Assembly (NCBI GenBank): GCA_016185275.1
Contig: JACPNX010000023.1
Coordinates: 62,001 to 126,000, forward strand
Origin: Actinomycetota bacterium
GTDB taxonomy: Bacteria; Actinomycetota; Acidimicrobiia; Acidimicrobiales; Iamiaceae
DNA length: 64,000 nt
Direction: 5' to 3'
The notes below the pieces were generated by a model that made no database searches, was not told the DNA's origin, and saw only the letters and a program-made list of their open reading frames with translations. Both the position numbers and the translations under genes were made by a program. Below, in pieces: positions 1 to 11,643 of this stretch (positions within the stretch are counted from its first letter, which is position 1; each line of letters starts with the position of its first letter).

Positions 1-918
1 GTTGGTCACGACGTCGGGCCGCCACGGCTTCTGCCGGTAGTCGTCTGACGAGAACAGGAGCGACTCGCTCCCGAGCACGATCCCGAGGTGCTGCGCGCGC
101 TCCTCGAGCTGCAGCCGGTGCGTCTCGAGCGCGGCCAGCGTGGCCGGGTCGATGGCGATGCGCCGCGCCTGGTGTGTCTTCGTGTCCTTCTCGATCACCT
201 TGCTGTCCACGATGGCGAGGGCACGGCGGATGCGCAGCTCGCCCGTCGCGAGCTCGACGTCAGTCCACCGCAGCGCGAGCACTTCCGACCGGCGACACCC
301 GGTCGCAGCGAGTACGCGTAGGTAGAGCGCGAACTCCGCATCGACCGCGACGGCCGTCACGAGCAGGTGCCGGAGCGTGTCGACCGAGGGCGGCACGATC
401 TCGCCCTTGCGCGACTTCGGCACCGTCGCATCGGCGGCGACGTTGCGGGCGACGAGCCCCCACCGGCGCGCCTGGTCGAGAGTCTGGCTCACGACGGTGT
501 GGCACAGCCGGACCGTCCGGGGCGACAACTCCCCGCCCGTACCCGAGCCGCCCGCCCGCAACCGCGCGTACAACCGGTCGAGGTCGAGCGCCCGGATCTT
601 GTCCAGAGGAAGGGACCCGAGCGCCGGTGCGACGTAGGTCTTGGCGATCCAGCGGTAGCTGGCAAGCGTAGTCGGCTCGACGACGGTGGCCTTGATCTCG
701 AGCCACCGGTCGAGGACCTCACCGAACCGGGTCGAGGCGGCCGCCACGTGTCGACCCTCGTCGACCTCGGTCACGAGGCGGGCCATGACCCGCTGGGCCT
801 CGCGCTTGGTGCCGCGCACCGTGCGCTCGAGGTAGCGCTTCTTACCGGCCTCATCGCGACCGACGAACACGCGGATGCGCCAGCTCGACGGACCTCGCTG
901 CTGCAGATTGCCTTGCAC
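1..918 (-). CDS. Tyrosine recombinase (integrase), 3' end outside window
   Basis: Site-specific recombinase that would integrate and excise a mobile element at the neighbouring tRNA-Arg. The reading frame is open to the window edge and gives about 306 residues. The N-terminal part looks like an arm-binding domain, followed by a SAM-like core-binding domain (around residues 65-170) and the start of the catalytic domain. The first catalytic arginine is visible in ATGCRRSEVLALRW (around residue 208). The HxxR and Tyr boxes would lie beyond position 1. I chose the GTG at 916-918 because GGGAGG lies about 6 bases upstream. The start is 115 bases from the tRNA 3' end, the usual place for an integrase in a tRNA-targeted element, so the element should extend leftward. 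Family assignment is firm; activity cannot be judged without the C-terminus. Confidence 0.9.
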   Translation of the reverse strand, partial: MQGNLQQRGPSSWRIRVFVGRDEAGKKRYLERTVRGTKREAQRVMARLVTEVDEGRHVAAASTRFGEVLDRWLEIKATVVEPTTLASYRWIAKTYVAPALGSLPLDKIRALDLDRLYARLRAGGSGTGGELSPRTVRLCHTVVSQTLDQARRWGLVARNVAADATVPKSRKGEIVPPSVDTLRHLLVTAVAVDAEFALYLRVLAATGCRRSEVLALRWTDVELATGELRIRRALAIVDSKVIEKDTKTHQARRIAIDPATLAALETHRLQLEERAQHLGIVLGSESLLFSSDDYRQKPWRPDVVTN

Positions 919-955
919 AGGAACCTCCCGGGTCGGTGCCCGTCGGGCGACTCCG

Positions 956-975
956 GATGGCCAAGAGATGGCCAA
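956..975. repeat. Tandem direct repeat, possible integrase arm site
   Basis: GATGGCCAA occurs twice with an 11-base period (956-964 and 967-975) between the integrase start and the tRNA-Arg 3' end, 58 bases from the tRNA. Direct repeats of about one helical turn in this position are typical of arm-type integrase binding sites. That role is inferred from position and spacing. Confidence 0.45.
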
Positions 976-1033
976 TGTCGGTTCCTGCAAGCCTCAGCAA
1001 GCCCCGATCAGCGACATGACCAGGGCTTTCTTG

Positions 1034-1107
1034 CGCGCTCGGAGGGACTCGAACCCCCAACCTTCTGATCCGTAGTCAGATGCTCTCTCCAATTGAGCTA
1101 CGAGCGC
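1034..1107 (-). tRNA. tRNA-Arg (anticodon ACG)
   Basis: Reverse-strand cloverleaf. The acceptor pairs GCGCTCG (5') with CGAGCGC (3'). The D-arm contains AGCTCAATTGGAGAGAGC. The anticodon stem TCTGA/TCAGA closes loop CTACGGA, giving anticodon ACG. The T-arm has GGTTCGAGTCC. No CCA is encoded. The adjacent integrase suggests that its 3' end is the attachment site. Confidence 0.95.
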
Positions 1108-1174
1108 TGGAGAGGCCTGGGACCCTACCGGCCGGGCACGCGACGGGTCCAGATCACAGCGGCGCCGGGCGCGC

Positions 1175-1204
1175 CTCGGGCGGCGGCCGAAGCCGCCGCC
1201 CGAG
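1175..1204 (-). terminator. Strong hairpin downstream of the lysozyme-like gene
   Basis: Perfect 13-bp stem (CTCGGGCGGCGGC with its complement) around a CGAA tetraloop, 24 bases past the stop codon of the reverse-strand SLT gene. There is no clear U-tract, so it is a GC-rich stem-loop terminator by inference. Confidence 0.55.
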
Positions 1205-1227
1205 AGCCGACCGTTGAGGCGCGCCCG

Positions 1228-1584
1228 TCAGGCGCCGCCGCAGCTCCAAGGCCGCCAGCCGCCGGAGGAGTTGTAGATCTGGCGGGCGACTCGGGCGTTC
1301 ACGTACGGATCGAGGATCTTGTCCCAGCTGTAGCCCATCGATGCGACGAGGCCCTTGTGCACCGAGTTGATCTGGAACAGCCCCCAGTTAGCGCCACCGG
1401 GGCTGACCGCACGCGGGTTCAGGCCGGACTCGCACGAGGCGACGCGCACGGCCTTGTCGTACTGCTCGGGGAAGTTCTGGCGGATCGCATCGCGCACCGG
1501 GTCCGCCGAGCGGACCTGTGCGCAGCCTCCTGCGCCGAGAGAGACGACGAGGAGCACGCTTGCGATCGTCAGGAAGCGCTTCAC
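1228..1584 (-). CDS. Small exported lysozyme-like (SLT-fold) protein
   Basis: A 118-residue exported protein with a transglycosylase SLT/lysozyme-like fold, expected to act on peptidoglycan outside the membrane. A hydrophobic signal segment (FLTIASVLLVVSLGAGGC) is followed by Cys at about residue 21, a weak lipobox (AGGC), so it may be a lipoprotein. The catalytic-type motif CESGLNP (putative Glu) and GLFQINS match the SLT family. The start is GTG at 1584, chosen because AGGAG lies upstream and the signal peptide then begins with VKR. The frame is open further upstream, but that extension is arginine-rich and lacks family features. It is smaller than most SLT proteins, a minimal catalytic domain. 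The substrate is inferred from the family. Confidence 0.75.
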   Translation of the reverse strand: MKRFLTIASVLLVVSLGAGGCAQVRSADPVRDAIRQNFPEQYDKAVRVASCESGLNPRAVSPGGANWGLFQINSVHKGLVASMGYSWDKILDPYVNARVARQIYNSSGGWRPWSCGGA

Positions 1585-2043
1585 GGGTGGGGGGTCTCCT
1601 TGATCGGGGATCCGCAGGGAGGCGAGTGGGACCCGTAGATGCGCTCGGTTCTGGTGAGCGGTGCGGGTCCGTCGGGTGTGGCTCCGGACGACAAGCTCCA
1701 TCTGAACCCGTTCAGACGTCCGGCGCGCACCGACCCTCTTGGCGGCTGGCGGCCGGCACCCTATGACGGTTCCGTGACGAACCGCAACCCCCAGAGCTCG
1801 TGAGAAGAGTCACGACAGCAATTGCTTGAGATCTGCCGGCCGCGACCGACGCGAGCCGTGACGACTCCGGAACGACGGTTCGGTGACGAGCCGATCGCCG
1901 TTACATGACCGGCCGCCGTGAGCCGGCCGAGGGACCGGCAGAGGGACCGGCACAGGCACCGGCCAGGGCACCGCTCGCGGGGCTCGCCGCGACCACCGGA
2001 CCTCGACGCGATGCGACCGCCCGTCAGGGCGGCCGTCGCTCGG
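1585..2043. repeat. Non-coding stretch with an imperfect 19-bp direct repeat
   Basis: No gene is supported between the SLT gene and tRNA-Ser. A 19-base element, GACGGTTCCGTGACGAACC at 1765-1783, recurs at 1874-1892 with two mismatches. A short GC-rich tandem (AGGGACCGGCA units) lies around 1929-1955. The repeats lie upstream of the reverse-strand SLT gene and could be regulatory, but nothing further can be said. Confidence 0.4.
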
Positions 2044-2133
2044 CGGAGAGGGTGGGATTTGAACCCACGGAGGGGCAGTACCCCTCACTTCCTTAGCAGG
2101 GAAGCGCCTTCAACCTGGCTCGGCCACCTCTCC
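2044..2133 (-). tRNA. tRNA-Ser (anticodon GCT)
   Basis: Reverse-strand class II tRNA. The acceptor is GGAGAGG/CCTCTCC and the anticodon stem CTTCC/GGAAG closes loop CTGCTAA (anticodon GCT). The long variable arm (GAGGGGTACTGCCCCTC) is characteristic of serine tRNAs. The T-arm has GGTTCAAATCC. Confidence 0.95.
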
Positions 2134-2237
2134 CGGGTGCCCGGTCACGCTAGCCCAACACCCGCCAGACCCCCGTGGGTCGAACCACGCCGGCACCCTC
2201 GAACGGGGCCGCCGGCAAAGCGTCGAAGCCGGACGAG

Positions 2238-2324
2238 CGGAGCGGGAGGGATTCGAACCCCCGGGCCCTTGCGGGCCGGTCGCTTTCAAGGCGACTGCGA
2301 TCAACCGGACTCTGCCACCGCTCC
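2238..2324 (-). tRNA. tRNA-Ser (anticodon TGA)
   Basis: Reverse-strand class II tRNA. The acceptor is GGAGCGG/CCGCTCC. Anticodon stem GTCGC/GCGAC encloses CTTGAAA (anticodon TGA). A long GC-rich variable arm (GGCCCGCAAGGGCC) and a T-arm with GGTTCGAATCC follow. It lies about 100 bases from the other tRNA-Ser. Confidence 0.95.
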
Positions 2325-2366
2325 AGGCGCCGGAGCCTACGACGGCGCCCGATCCGACCGAGCCGG

Positions 2367-3386
2367 TCAGGCCGCAGCCGCCCCGGCGCGGGCTCCGGCA
2401 CCGGCACCGCCGCCGGCAGTCGCTTCGTCGCGAGACCGCAGCCGCTGCCACAGCGCCCGGTACGTCGGGTACTCAAGGCCGGCCGTCACCCAGCCCGCGG
2501 CCACGAGCTCGGCGTGCAACCGGGGCAGGTTCCGCCACGGCACGCCCATGTCGACATGGTGGGCGAGGTGCCAACCGGTGTTGTACGGAACGATCCAGAA
2601 CCGGGCCGGCAACGTCTGGCGGACGTGATGGGTGGTGAGGCGCCGGTCGTCCGAGCGCGTCATGCCGCCGTGCTCGGCGATCGACCGCAGCCGGTTGAGC
2701 ACCCGCCACGACGTCATCCACGAGCCGAACCACAACAGGTACAGCGCCGGGTAGCCGGCGGCGGTGGCGACGAGCAGCATCGCGGCCTGGGCGGCGACGA
2801 TGCGCAGCGCGATGGGTCGAGCCGACTCGCTGCGCAGCGCCCCGAGCAGGCCCTTCAGGTTCTTCCAGCCGGACACCCCGATCGCATCGCGGCGGAGCTT
2901 GCGCCAGAACGACGCCTTCGTGATCGGGTAGCCGTTGTAGAGGTTGAGATCGGGCTCGTTCGGCCCGAACTCGTCCTTGTGGTGGGCGAAGTGGACCCGG
3001 CGGTACCCCTCGAAGGCGACGAACCCGGGGTACGCCAGCAGCCACTTGCCGACGACATCGTTGACCCGCTTCGACGGGAACAGCAACCGGTGCGCCGCCT
3101 CGTGCCCGAGGATGGCGAAGCGGGCGTGGAACGAACCGAGCAGCACGACTGCGGCCAGCCAGACGAGCGGGGCGGCCGGACCCACCCGATGCGTCGACCA
3201 CACGACCACGACGGCCAGCGCCACCAGCTCCGCCCACAGCACCGCGACCGTCAGCGCATTGCGCGCCGTGGCGATCTGGCGCAGCTCCGCCCGCACCGCC
3301 GGCACCGGCATGGCCGAGCGCGTGAGCCGCTCCGACGGCAACACGTCGGGCAACGCCGCTCTGTCGGGGAGCATCGTCGTGGCCAC
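2367..3386 (-). CDS. Membrane fatty acid desaturase family protein
   Basis: 339-residue integral membrane di-iron desaturase, expected to insert a double bond into (or hydroxylate) acyl chains in the membrane. The three histidine clusters of the family are visible: HEAAH (about residue 94), HFAHH (about 132) and HLAHH (about 285). Hydrophobic stretches precede and separate them (about residues 45-90 and 195-225). The C-terminal 20 residues are an Ala/Gly tail. The start is GTG at 3386. A -10-like TAAGGT ends six bases upstream of it, so the mRNA may be leaderless. The acyl substrate cannot be told from sequence. It is divergent from the ferredoxin-like gene at 3449, which might supply electrons, but that link rests only on adjacency. 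Confidence 0.85.
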   Translation of the reverse strand: MATTMLPDRAALPDVLPSERLTRSAMPVPAVRAELRQIATARNALTVAVLWAELVALAVVVVWSTHRVGPAAPLVWLAAVVLLGSFHARFAILGHEAAHRLLFPSKRVNDVVGKWLLAYPGFVAFEGYRRVHFAHHKDEFGPNEPDLNLYNGYPITKASFWRKLRRDAIGVSGWKNLKGLLGALRSESARPIALRIVAAQAAMLLVATAAGYPALYLLWFGSWMTSWRVLNRLRSIAEHGGMTRSDDRRLTTHHVRQTLPARFWIVPYNTGWHLAHHVDMGVPWRNLPRLHAELVAAGWVTAGLEYPTYRALWQRLRSRDEATAGGGAGAGARAGAAAA

Positions 3387-3422
3387 GAACGCACCTTACG
3401 CCTGGTCGACAGTCGTCGGCAA
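3387..3422 (-). promoter_or_regulatory. Putative leaderless promoter of the desaturase gene
   Basis: On the reverse strand, TTGCCG (3417-3422), an 18-base spacer and TAAGGT (3393-3398) are followed by six bases and the GTG start. This matches the actinobacterial TANNNT -10 pattern with transcription starting at or next to the start codon. Confidence 0.45.
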
Positions 3423-3429
3423 CCCGTCA

Positions 3430-7068
<3,639 letters not shown>

Positions 7069-7075
7069 GCCGCGC

Positions 7076-7786
7076 ATGGACGGCCGCCTGTACTTCCGCC
7101 AGCTGCTCACCGGGTTGGACGTCGCCGAGGACGATCCGGTCGCCCAGCAGATGGTCAACTTCATCTACCTGGTCGGGGACCGCGCGACCGGCGAGGCCGT
7201 CGCCATCGACCTCGCCTACGGCATCGGCGACGTCTTCGACCTGCTCGAGCGCGACGGCATGCGCCTCACGGGCCTGCTGGCCACCCACTACCACCCCGAC
7301 CACGTCGGCGGCAGCCTGGGGGGCCATCCGATCGCCGGGATCCGTGAGGTGCTCGACCGCCAGTCGCTGCCGATCCACGTGCAGGCCGACGAGGCGCCGT
7401 GGGTGGAGCGCGCGACGGGAGTCTCCGCCGGCGAGCTCGTCGCCCACACGAGCGGCGACACGGTGATGGTCGGCGAGATCCCGATCACGCTGATCCACAC
7501 GCCCGGCCACACGCCCGGCAGCCAGTGCTTCCTCGTCGAGGGCCGGCTCGTCGCCGGCGACACCCTGTTCCTCAACGGTTGCGGCCGGACCGACCTGCCG
7601 GGCAGCGATCCCGCCCAGATGTACGAGAGCCTGACCCAGCGGCTCGCCCAGGTGCCCGACGACGCCGTCTTGTACCCGGGCCACCTCTACTCGGAGAAGC
7701 CGTCGGCATCGATGGGCGAGACCCGCCGGCGCAACGTCGTGTTCCGGCCGCAGACCGCCGAGGAGTGGCTGGCACTGTTCGCCTGA
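7076..7786 (+). CDS. MBL-fold metallo-hydrolase (glyoxalase II / persulfide dioxygenase-like)
   Basis: 236-residue metallo-beta-lactamase-fold hydrolase. Metal-ligand motifs are HYHPDH (about residue 70), HTPGHTPGS (about 141), GDTLFLNGCGRTDLPG (Asp ligand, about 162) and YPGH (about 200). The GRTDLPG stretch after the metal Asp resembles ETHE1-type persulfide dioxygenases and glyoxalase II relatives, so a thioester or persulfide substrate is plausible but unproven. It is probably co-transcribed with the ABC transporter upstream (seven-base gap) and perhaps with the dienelactone hydrolase 28 bases downstream. Confidence 0.8.
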   Translation: MDGRLYFRQLLTGLDVAEDDPVAQQMVNFIYLVGDRATGEAVAIDLAYGIGDVFDLLERDGMRLTGLLATHYHPDHVGGSLGGHPIAGIREVLDRQSLPIHVQADEAPWVERATGVSAGELVAHTSGDTVMVGEIPITLIHTPGHTPGSQCFLVEGRLVAGDTLFLNGCGRTDLPGSDPAQMYESLTQRLAQVPDDAVLYPGHLYSEKPSASMGETRRRNVVFRPQTAEEWLALFA

Positions 7787-7814
7787 TCCGCCGGCACCGG
7801 ACCAAGATCTGGCC

Positions 7815-8534
7815 ATGCCGAACCCGGACCGCACCGAGGCCGTCGCCCGCGGCGACGGCGCCATGCCCATCCACCTCTGGCTGCCGGAGTCGGGGCGAGG
7901 CCCGGGCATCGTCCTGTTCCAGGAGATCTTCGGCGTCGGCCCGTTCATCGAGTCGGTGGCCAGGAAGCTGAGCGGACTCGGCTACGTGGTCGGGGCGCCC
8001 GAGATGTTCTGGCGGTTCGCGCCCGGATTCGAGGCCGCTCACGACGAGCAGGGGATGAGAGAGGCGATGGGGGCGGCCGGCCGGCTCGATCCGGCCCTCG
8101 CCGGGCTCGACGCGGCCGCGGCCGTCGACCACCTCCGCGGCCTGCCCGAGGTCGACGGCGGGGTGGCCGCCATGGGCTACTGCCTCGGCGGCACCCTCGC
8201 GTTCGCCGCCGGCATCGAAGGTCGCCCGGACGCGGTCGTGTCGTACTACGGCTCGATGGTGCCCCAGCTGATCGGATCGCTGGACCAGGTGACGTGCCCG
8301 ATCCTGTTCCACTTCGGCACGGAGGACCGGTTCCTGCCGGTCGAGCAGGTGCAGAAGGTCGAGCAGGCCGTCAACGACAGCCGGCGCGACGACATCGAGC
8401 TCGATCTCCAGCCGGCCGGCCACGCCTGGGAGAACGCCGAGGCGCCGATGTTCCACGATCCGGATGCGACGGCTGCGTCGTGGGCGATCACCGTCGACTT
8501 CCTCGGGCGCCGCCTTCCCACCGCCGCCGACTGA
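7815..8534 (+). CDS. Dienelactone hydrolase family protein
   Basis: 239-residue alpha/beta hydrolase of the carboxymethylenebutenolidase type, which in studied members hydrolyses dienelactone in chlorocatechol breakdown. The family features are QEIFG (Glu that positions the nucleophile, about residue 36), the Cys nucleophile in GYCLGG (about 119), FGTEDRFLP (acid, about 168) and GHAW (His, about 198). The length is normal. No other catechol-pathway genes are adjacent, so the real substrate is open. It converges with the long reverse-strand gene, leaving only 19 bases between the two stop codons. Confidence 0.85.
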   Translation: MPNPDRTEAVARGDGAMPIHLWLPESGRGPGIVLFQEIFGVGPFIESVARKLSGLGYVVGAPEMFWRFAPGFEAAHDEQGMREAMGAAGRLDPALAGLDAAAAVDHLRGLPEVDGGVAAMGYCLGGTLAFAAGIEGRPDAVVSYYGSMVPQLIGSLDQVTCPILFHFGTEDRFLPVEQVQKVEQAVNDSRRDDIELDLQPAGHAWENAEAPMFHDPDATAASWAITVDFLGRRLPTAAD

Positions 8535-8553
8535 ACGCCGCCGCCTGGACGCC

Positions 8554-11500
8554 CTACGGAAGGGGGGAGGTCCGAACCGGGTCGCCGGATGGCGCCTCCA
8601 GCGCGCCGCCGTCGGGGAGGCAGGCGGTCTCGGCTTCGGGTTCGGGTTCGGGCTGCTTGGGCTTGAGGAACCGCCCCACGACCGGCAGCTCCCAGAACGA
8701 CTCGGCCTGAGCCACCGCGACAGCCGCGGCGAGGAGGTGCTCGGGGGCGTCGAACACCGCGTAGCGCGGCACCCAGTCGGGATCGAACTTGGCGTTGAAC
8801 CGCCACAGCGACTCGATCTGCATGGAATCGCTCATGCGCCGCAGCAGCCAGCGCTGCACGCGCACCGTCGTGCGATCACCCCGCTCGCCCGCCAGCACCG
8901 AGCGCATCACCGAGAAGTTCAGCCCCAGGCCCACCATGCCCTGCTCGCGCAGGTGCTCGATGGTTCGGACCACGACGAAGTCGGTGAGACCGTTCGGATG
9001 GTCCCCCTCCGACCGCCGCATCAGGTCGAGCGACCATCCCCTGATCCCCGGCGCAGGCACGTAGTGGCAGAAGGCGGCCGGCCGGCCATCCGGACCGATG
9101 CACACGGCGAGGAGCAGGCCCTCGTCGGCCGGGTCGAACACGCGCGACAGGGTCATCGAAAAGCCCCGCTCGACCTGCCCCCGCCGGCTCTCGCCCATCA
9201 ACGCCCGCAGCTCGCGCTCCAGGTCGGAAGGCAGCTTGGCCGGGTCGTGGAACTCGATCGAGTAGCCCTTGTTGGCGATGCGGTTCACGGCCTGGCGCAG
9301 TCCCTTGTTGCGGCCGCCCTCCAGCGAGAACCGGCGCACGTCGACGACCGCCTCGTCACCGACGTAGAGATCGTGCATGCCGGACCCGCGGTAGACGGGC
9401 AGCCAGGCCTCGGAGGCGCCGAGCACCGCGACCGGCCAGCCGTGGTCGTCGGCGAAACGTCGGAAGGCCGCCCATGCCTGCCACCGCTCGGCGACCGGTC
9501 CGATCGGGTCGGGCGACACGAGGCAGACGCCCTGGTGCACGGCGTAGGCCACGAGCGTGTCGCCGAAGAAGAACCAGAGCTTGTCCGCCCGCAGCGCGAA
9601 GTACGACAGCGTGTCGCCGCCATGGGCCGCGACGAGGCGCCGTGCCTGCTCCTCGGCCTCCGGCGGGCGGTTGGGCAGGCGGTGGGCCAGCACCGGCTGG
9701 AACAGCAGCCACCCGGCAGCCACCACCAGCCCCACCGACGTGGCCAGTAGGGTCGGGGCGAGGAAGCGGTCGATGCGCAGCGGCAGCGCAGTGGAGCGCA
9801 CCCCGACCATCCGCTCCGTGACCGCCTGGAGGGCGAGGCGGACCGTCGGCCGGCGCACGTGCCCGCTGAACGCCTCGGTCGCCGCCACCCCCGCGGCCAC
9901 CGCGGCCAGCGCACCGAAGAGCAACGTGCCGAGTCCCCGCCGGGTCGCCACCCGGTCCGGGCGCACCGCGAAGTGGTCGTGGACGGCGGCCAGCCAGGCC
10001 GCGATGACCCCGGCGGCCACGCCTTCTTCGAGGTCGAACCCCTTCACGATGTGGAGGGCGACCGAGGCGACGAGCAGGGCGACGGCGACCGTCCAGGCGT
10101 GCCGTTGGCCGCGGCGCACGCCTCGGGCCAGGAGCACGAGCGCGATGCCGGACAGCACGGTCAGCACCGCCGCCGCCTGCGACACGGCCAGCGGCACGAC
10201 GTCCTCCACGTACAGCAAGCGGCTGCGCAGCGGCGGCGTGACGGCCGAGACGATGTCGAGCACGCCCGCCCCGGCCAGCACGGCCGCCGCGGCGCGGCGG
10301 ATCCGTTGCCGGCGCCGCCAGACCTCCGGTCGCGGCGGCCACGACTCGCCGTCGGGCCAGAGGGCGACGGCGACGGGCCGCGCCCCGGACAGCGGGGCGG
10401 GTTTGGTGCACAGCCGCTCCAGCACCGTCGTGCTCGGCACCTCCTGGTAGCCGACGTGCAGCGACACCCGCAGCTGCGCGCCCGCTTCCAGCTCCAGCCA
10501 CGACACCATGCGGGCGCGCGAGAACGCCGGCGGCAACCCCAACCGGCCGGGTCGGCGGTGCAGCAGGTGACCGCCGCAGCCGGTGTTGGCGTAGAACGCC
10601 CCGCCGAGATCGGTCAGCTCCGGGTCGTGGGTGTGGCCCGAGACGTAGCCCACGTAACCCTCGGTGGCCAGCCTTCGCGCCCGCATGCGCGGGGCGTCGT
10701 TGCCCGGGGCGGCGCCCCCCGACAGGTCGGGCCGGAGCGCACCGAGCGGTCTCGACAGGACCGCGGCCCACCACGCGCCTCCGACGAGCACCGCCGCGAC
10801 GAGCACCGCACCGGCCAGCAGCGTGGTGCGCCCGACGCTCGCCAGCCCGGCCGGTCCGCCCGCCGCCCGCACGACGAGCATGGCGACGCCGGCGACGATC
10901 GGGAGTACGAGCGCGCCGACCCAGCGGGCGATGCGCCGGTACCACAGGCGCGACGCGATCACCGGCAGCGTGTCGTTCGGGTCACCGAGCAGGTCGATGC
11001 CTTCGATCCAGCGCGCATCGGGCCGGCGCAGCTGCGGGAGCAGATCGGTGACGACGTGATGGCCGAGCGGCGTCTCGCCGGGGTCGCGGGGGTCGACGAA
11101 CGAGTTGGCCGGGTCGAGCTGGTGGCCGTGCTCGACGCGCACGCGCACCGGACCACCGCCCGTGTCGAAGCACAGGTCGACGGCGAGCGCCACCTCGGCA
11201 CCGATCTGGCGACGCAGGGCCGTCGCCGCCGACGTCTGCCAGGCGAGCGCGCCGTCGTGGTTGCCGGCCACCACGACGACCCGCCGGTTGGGCCCCGCGG
11301 CGAAGTCACGCAGCGCCGCGGACAGCCGGGGGTGGGCGGCCAGCGCGCGTGCGGGGTCGCGGTGGCGCTCCCCGAGCAGCTCGAAGCAGTCACCGTCGAG
11401 GATCACGACTCCCGGCCCGGGGCGTTCCCCGATCGCCCGCGCGATCGACGCCGCGACGTGCTCCGTGGCCGCGTCAGCCCGCTCACCGAGGTGAAGGTCG

Positions 11501-11592
11501 CTGCACACCAGGACCCTCCCGCCCAGGGGTACTGCGACGTCCACGAGGTCCGGGACCAGATGCTCGGTCGCCACGTCGGTCACCGACGCCAC
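8554..11592 (-). CDS. Metallophosphoesterase fused to MprF-like (DUF2156) membrane protein
   Basis: 1012 residues. The N-terminal third is a calcineurin-like metallophosphoesterase: SDLHLGE (about residue 31), DGDCFE (about 64), GNHDG (about 108), HGHQLD (about 155) and SGHTHD (about 316). A hydrophobic pair (about 225-290) interrupts this domain before its last motif. A multi-span membrane block follows (about 445-660). The C-terminal 300 residues resemble the DUF2156/LPG-synthase domain of MprF and LysX (LSYFALRADKLWFF, LGASEAWLPVYR, GRNKGLRQAVNRI). MprF-type domains transfer aminoacyl groups from tRNA to phosphatidylglycerol; whether this one does is inference. No lysyl-tRNA synthetase part is present. 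The phosphoesterase substrate is unknown. Confidence 0.8.
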   Translation of the reverse strand: MASVTDVATEHLVPDLVDVAVPLGGRVLVCSDLHLGERADAATEHVAASIARAIGERPGPGVVILDGDCFELLGERHRDPARALAAHPRLSAALRDFAAGPNRRVVVVAGNHDGALAWQTSAATALRRQIGAEVALAVDLCFDTGGGPVRVRVEHGHQLDPANSFVDPRDPGETPLGHHVVTDLLPQLRRPDARWIEGIDLLGDPNDTLPVIASRLWYRRIARWVGALVLPIVAGVAMLVVRAAGGPAGLASVGRTTLLAGAVLVAAVLVGGAWWAAVLSRPLGALRPDLSGGAAPGNDAPRMRARRLATEGYVGYVSGHTHDPELTDLGGAFYANTGCGGHLLHRRPGRLGLPPAFSRARMVSWLELEAGAQLRVSLHVGYQEVPSTTVLERLCTKPAPLSGARPVAVALWPDGESWPPRPEVWRRRQRIRRAAAAVLAGAGVLDIVSAVTPPLRSRLLYVEDVVPLAVSQAAAVLTVLSGIALVLLARGVRRGQRHAWTVAVALLVASVALHIVKGFDLEEGVAAGVIAAWLAAVHDHFAVRPDRVATRRGLGTLLFGALAAVAAGVAATEAFSGHVRRPTVRLALQAVTERMVGVRSTALPLRIDRFLAPTLLATSVGLVVAAGWLLFQPVLAHRLPNRPPEAEEQARRLVAAHGGDTLSYFALRADKLWFFFGDTLVAYAVHQGVCLVSPDPIGPVAERWQAWAAFRRFADDHGWPVAVLGASEAWLPVYRGSGMHDLYVGDEAVVDVRRFSLEGGRNKGLRQAVNRIANKGYSIEFHDPAKLPSDLERELRALMGESRRGQVERGFSMTLSRVFDPADEGLLLAVCIGPDGRPAAFCHYVPAPGIRGWSLDLMRRSEGDHPNGLTDFVVVRTIEHLREQGMVGLGLNFSVMRSVLAGERGDRTTVRVQRWLLRRMSDSMQIESLWRFNAKFDPDWVPRYAVFDAPEHLLAAAVAVAQAESFWELPVVGRFLKPKQPEPEPEAETACLPDGGALEAPSGDPVRTSPLP

Positions 11593-11643
11593 CGTACGCC
11601 CGCACCGTCCACCCGCCGCAGCGACCCCGGCCTAGCCGGCGGC

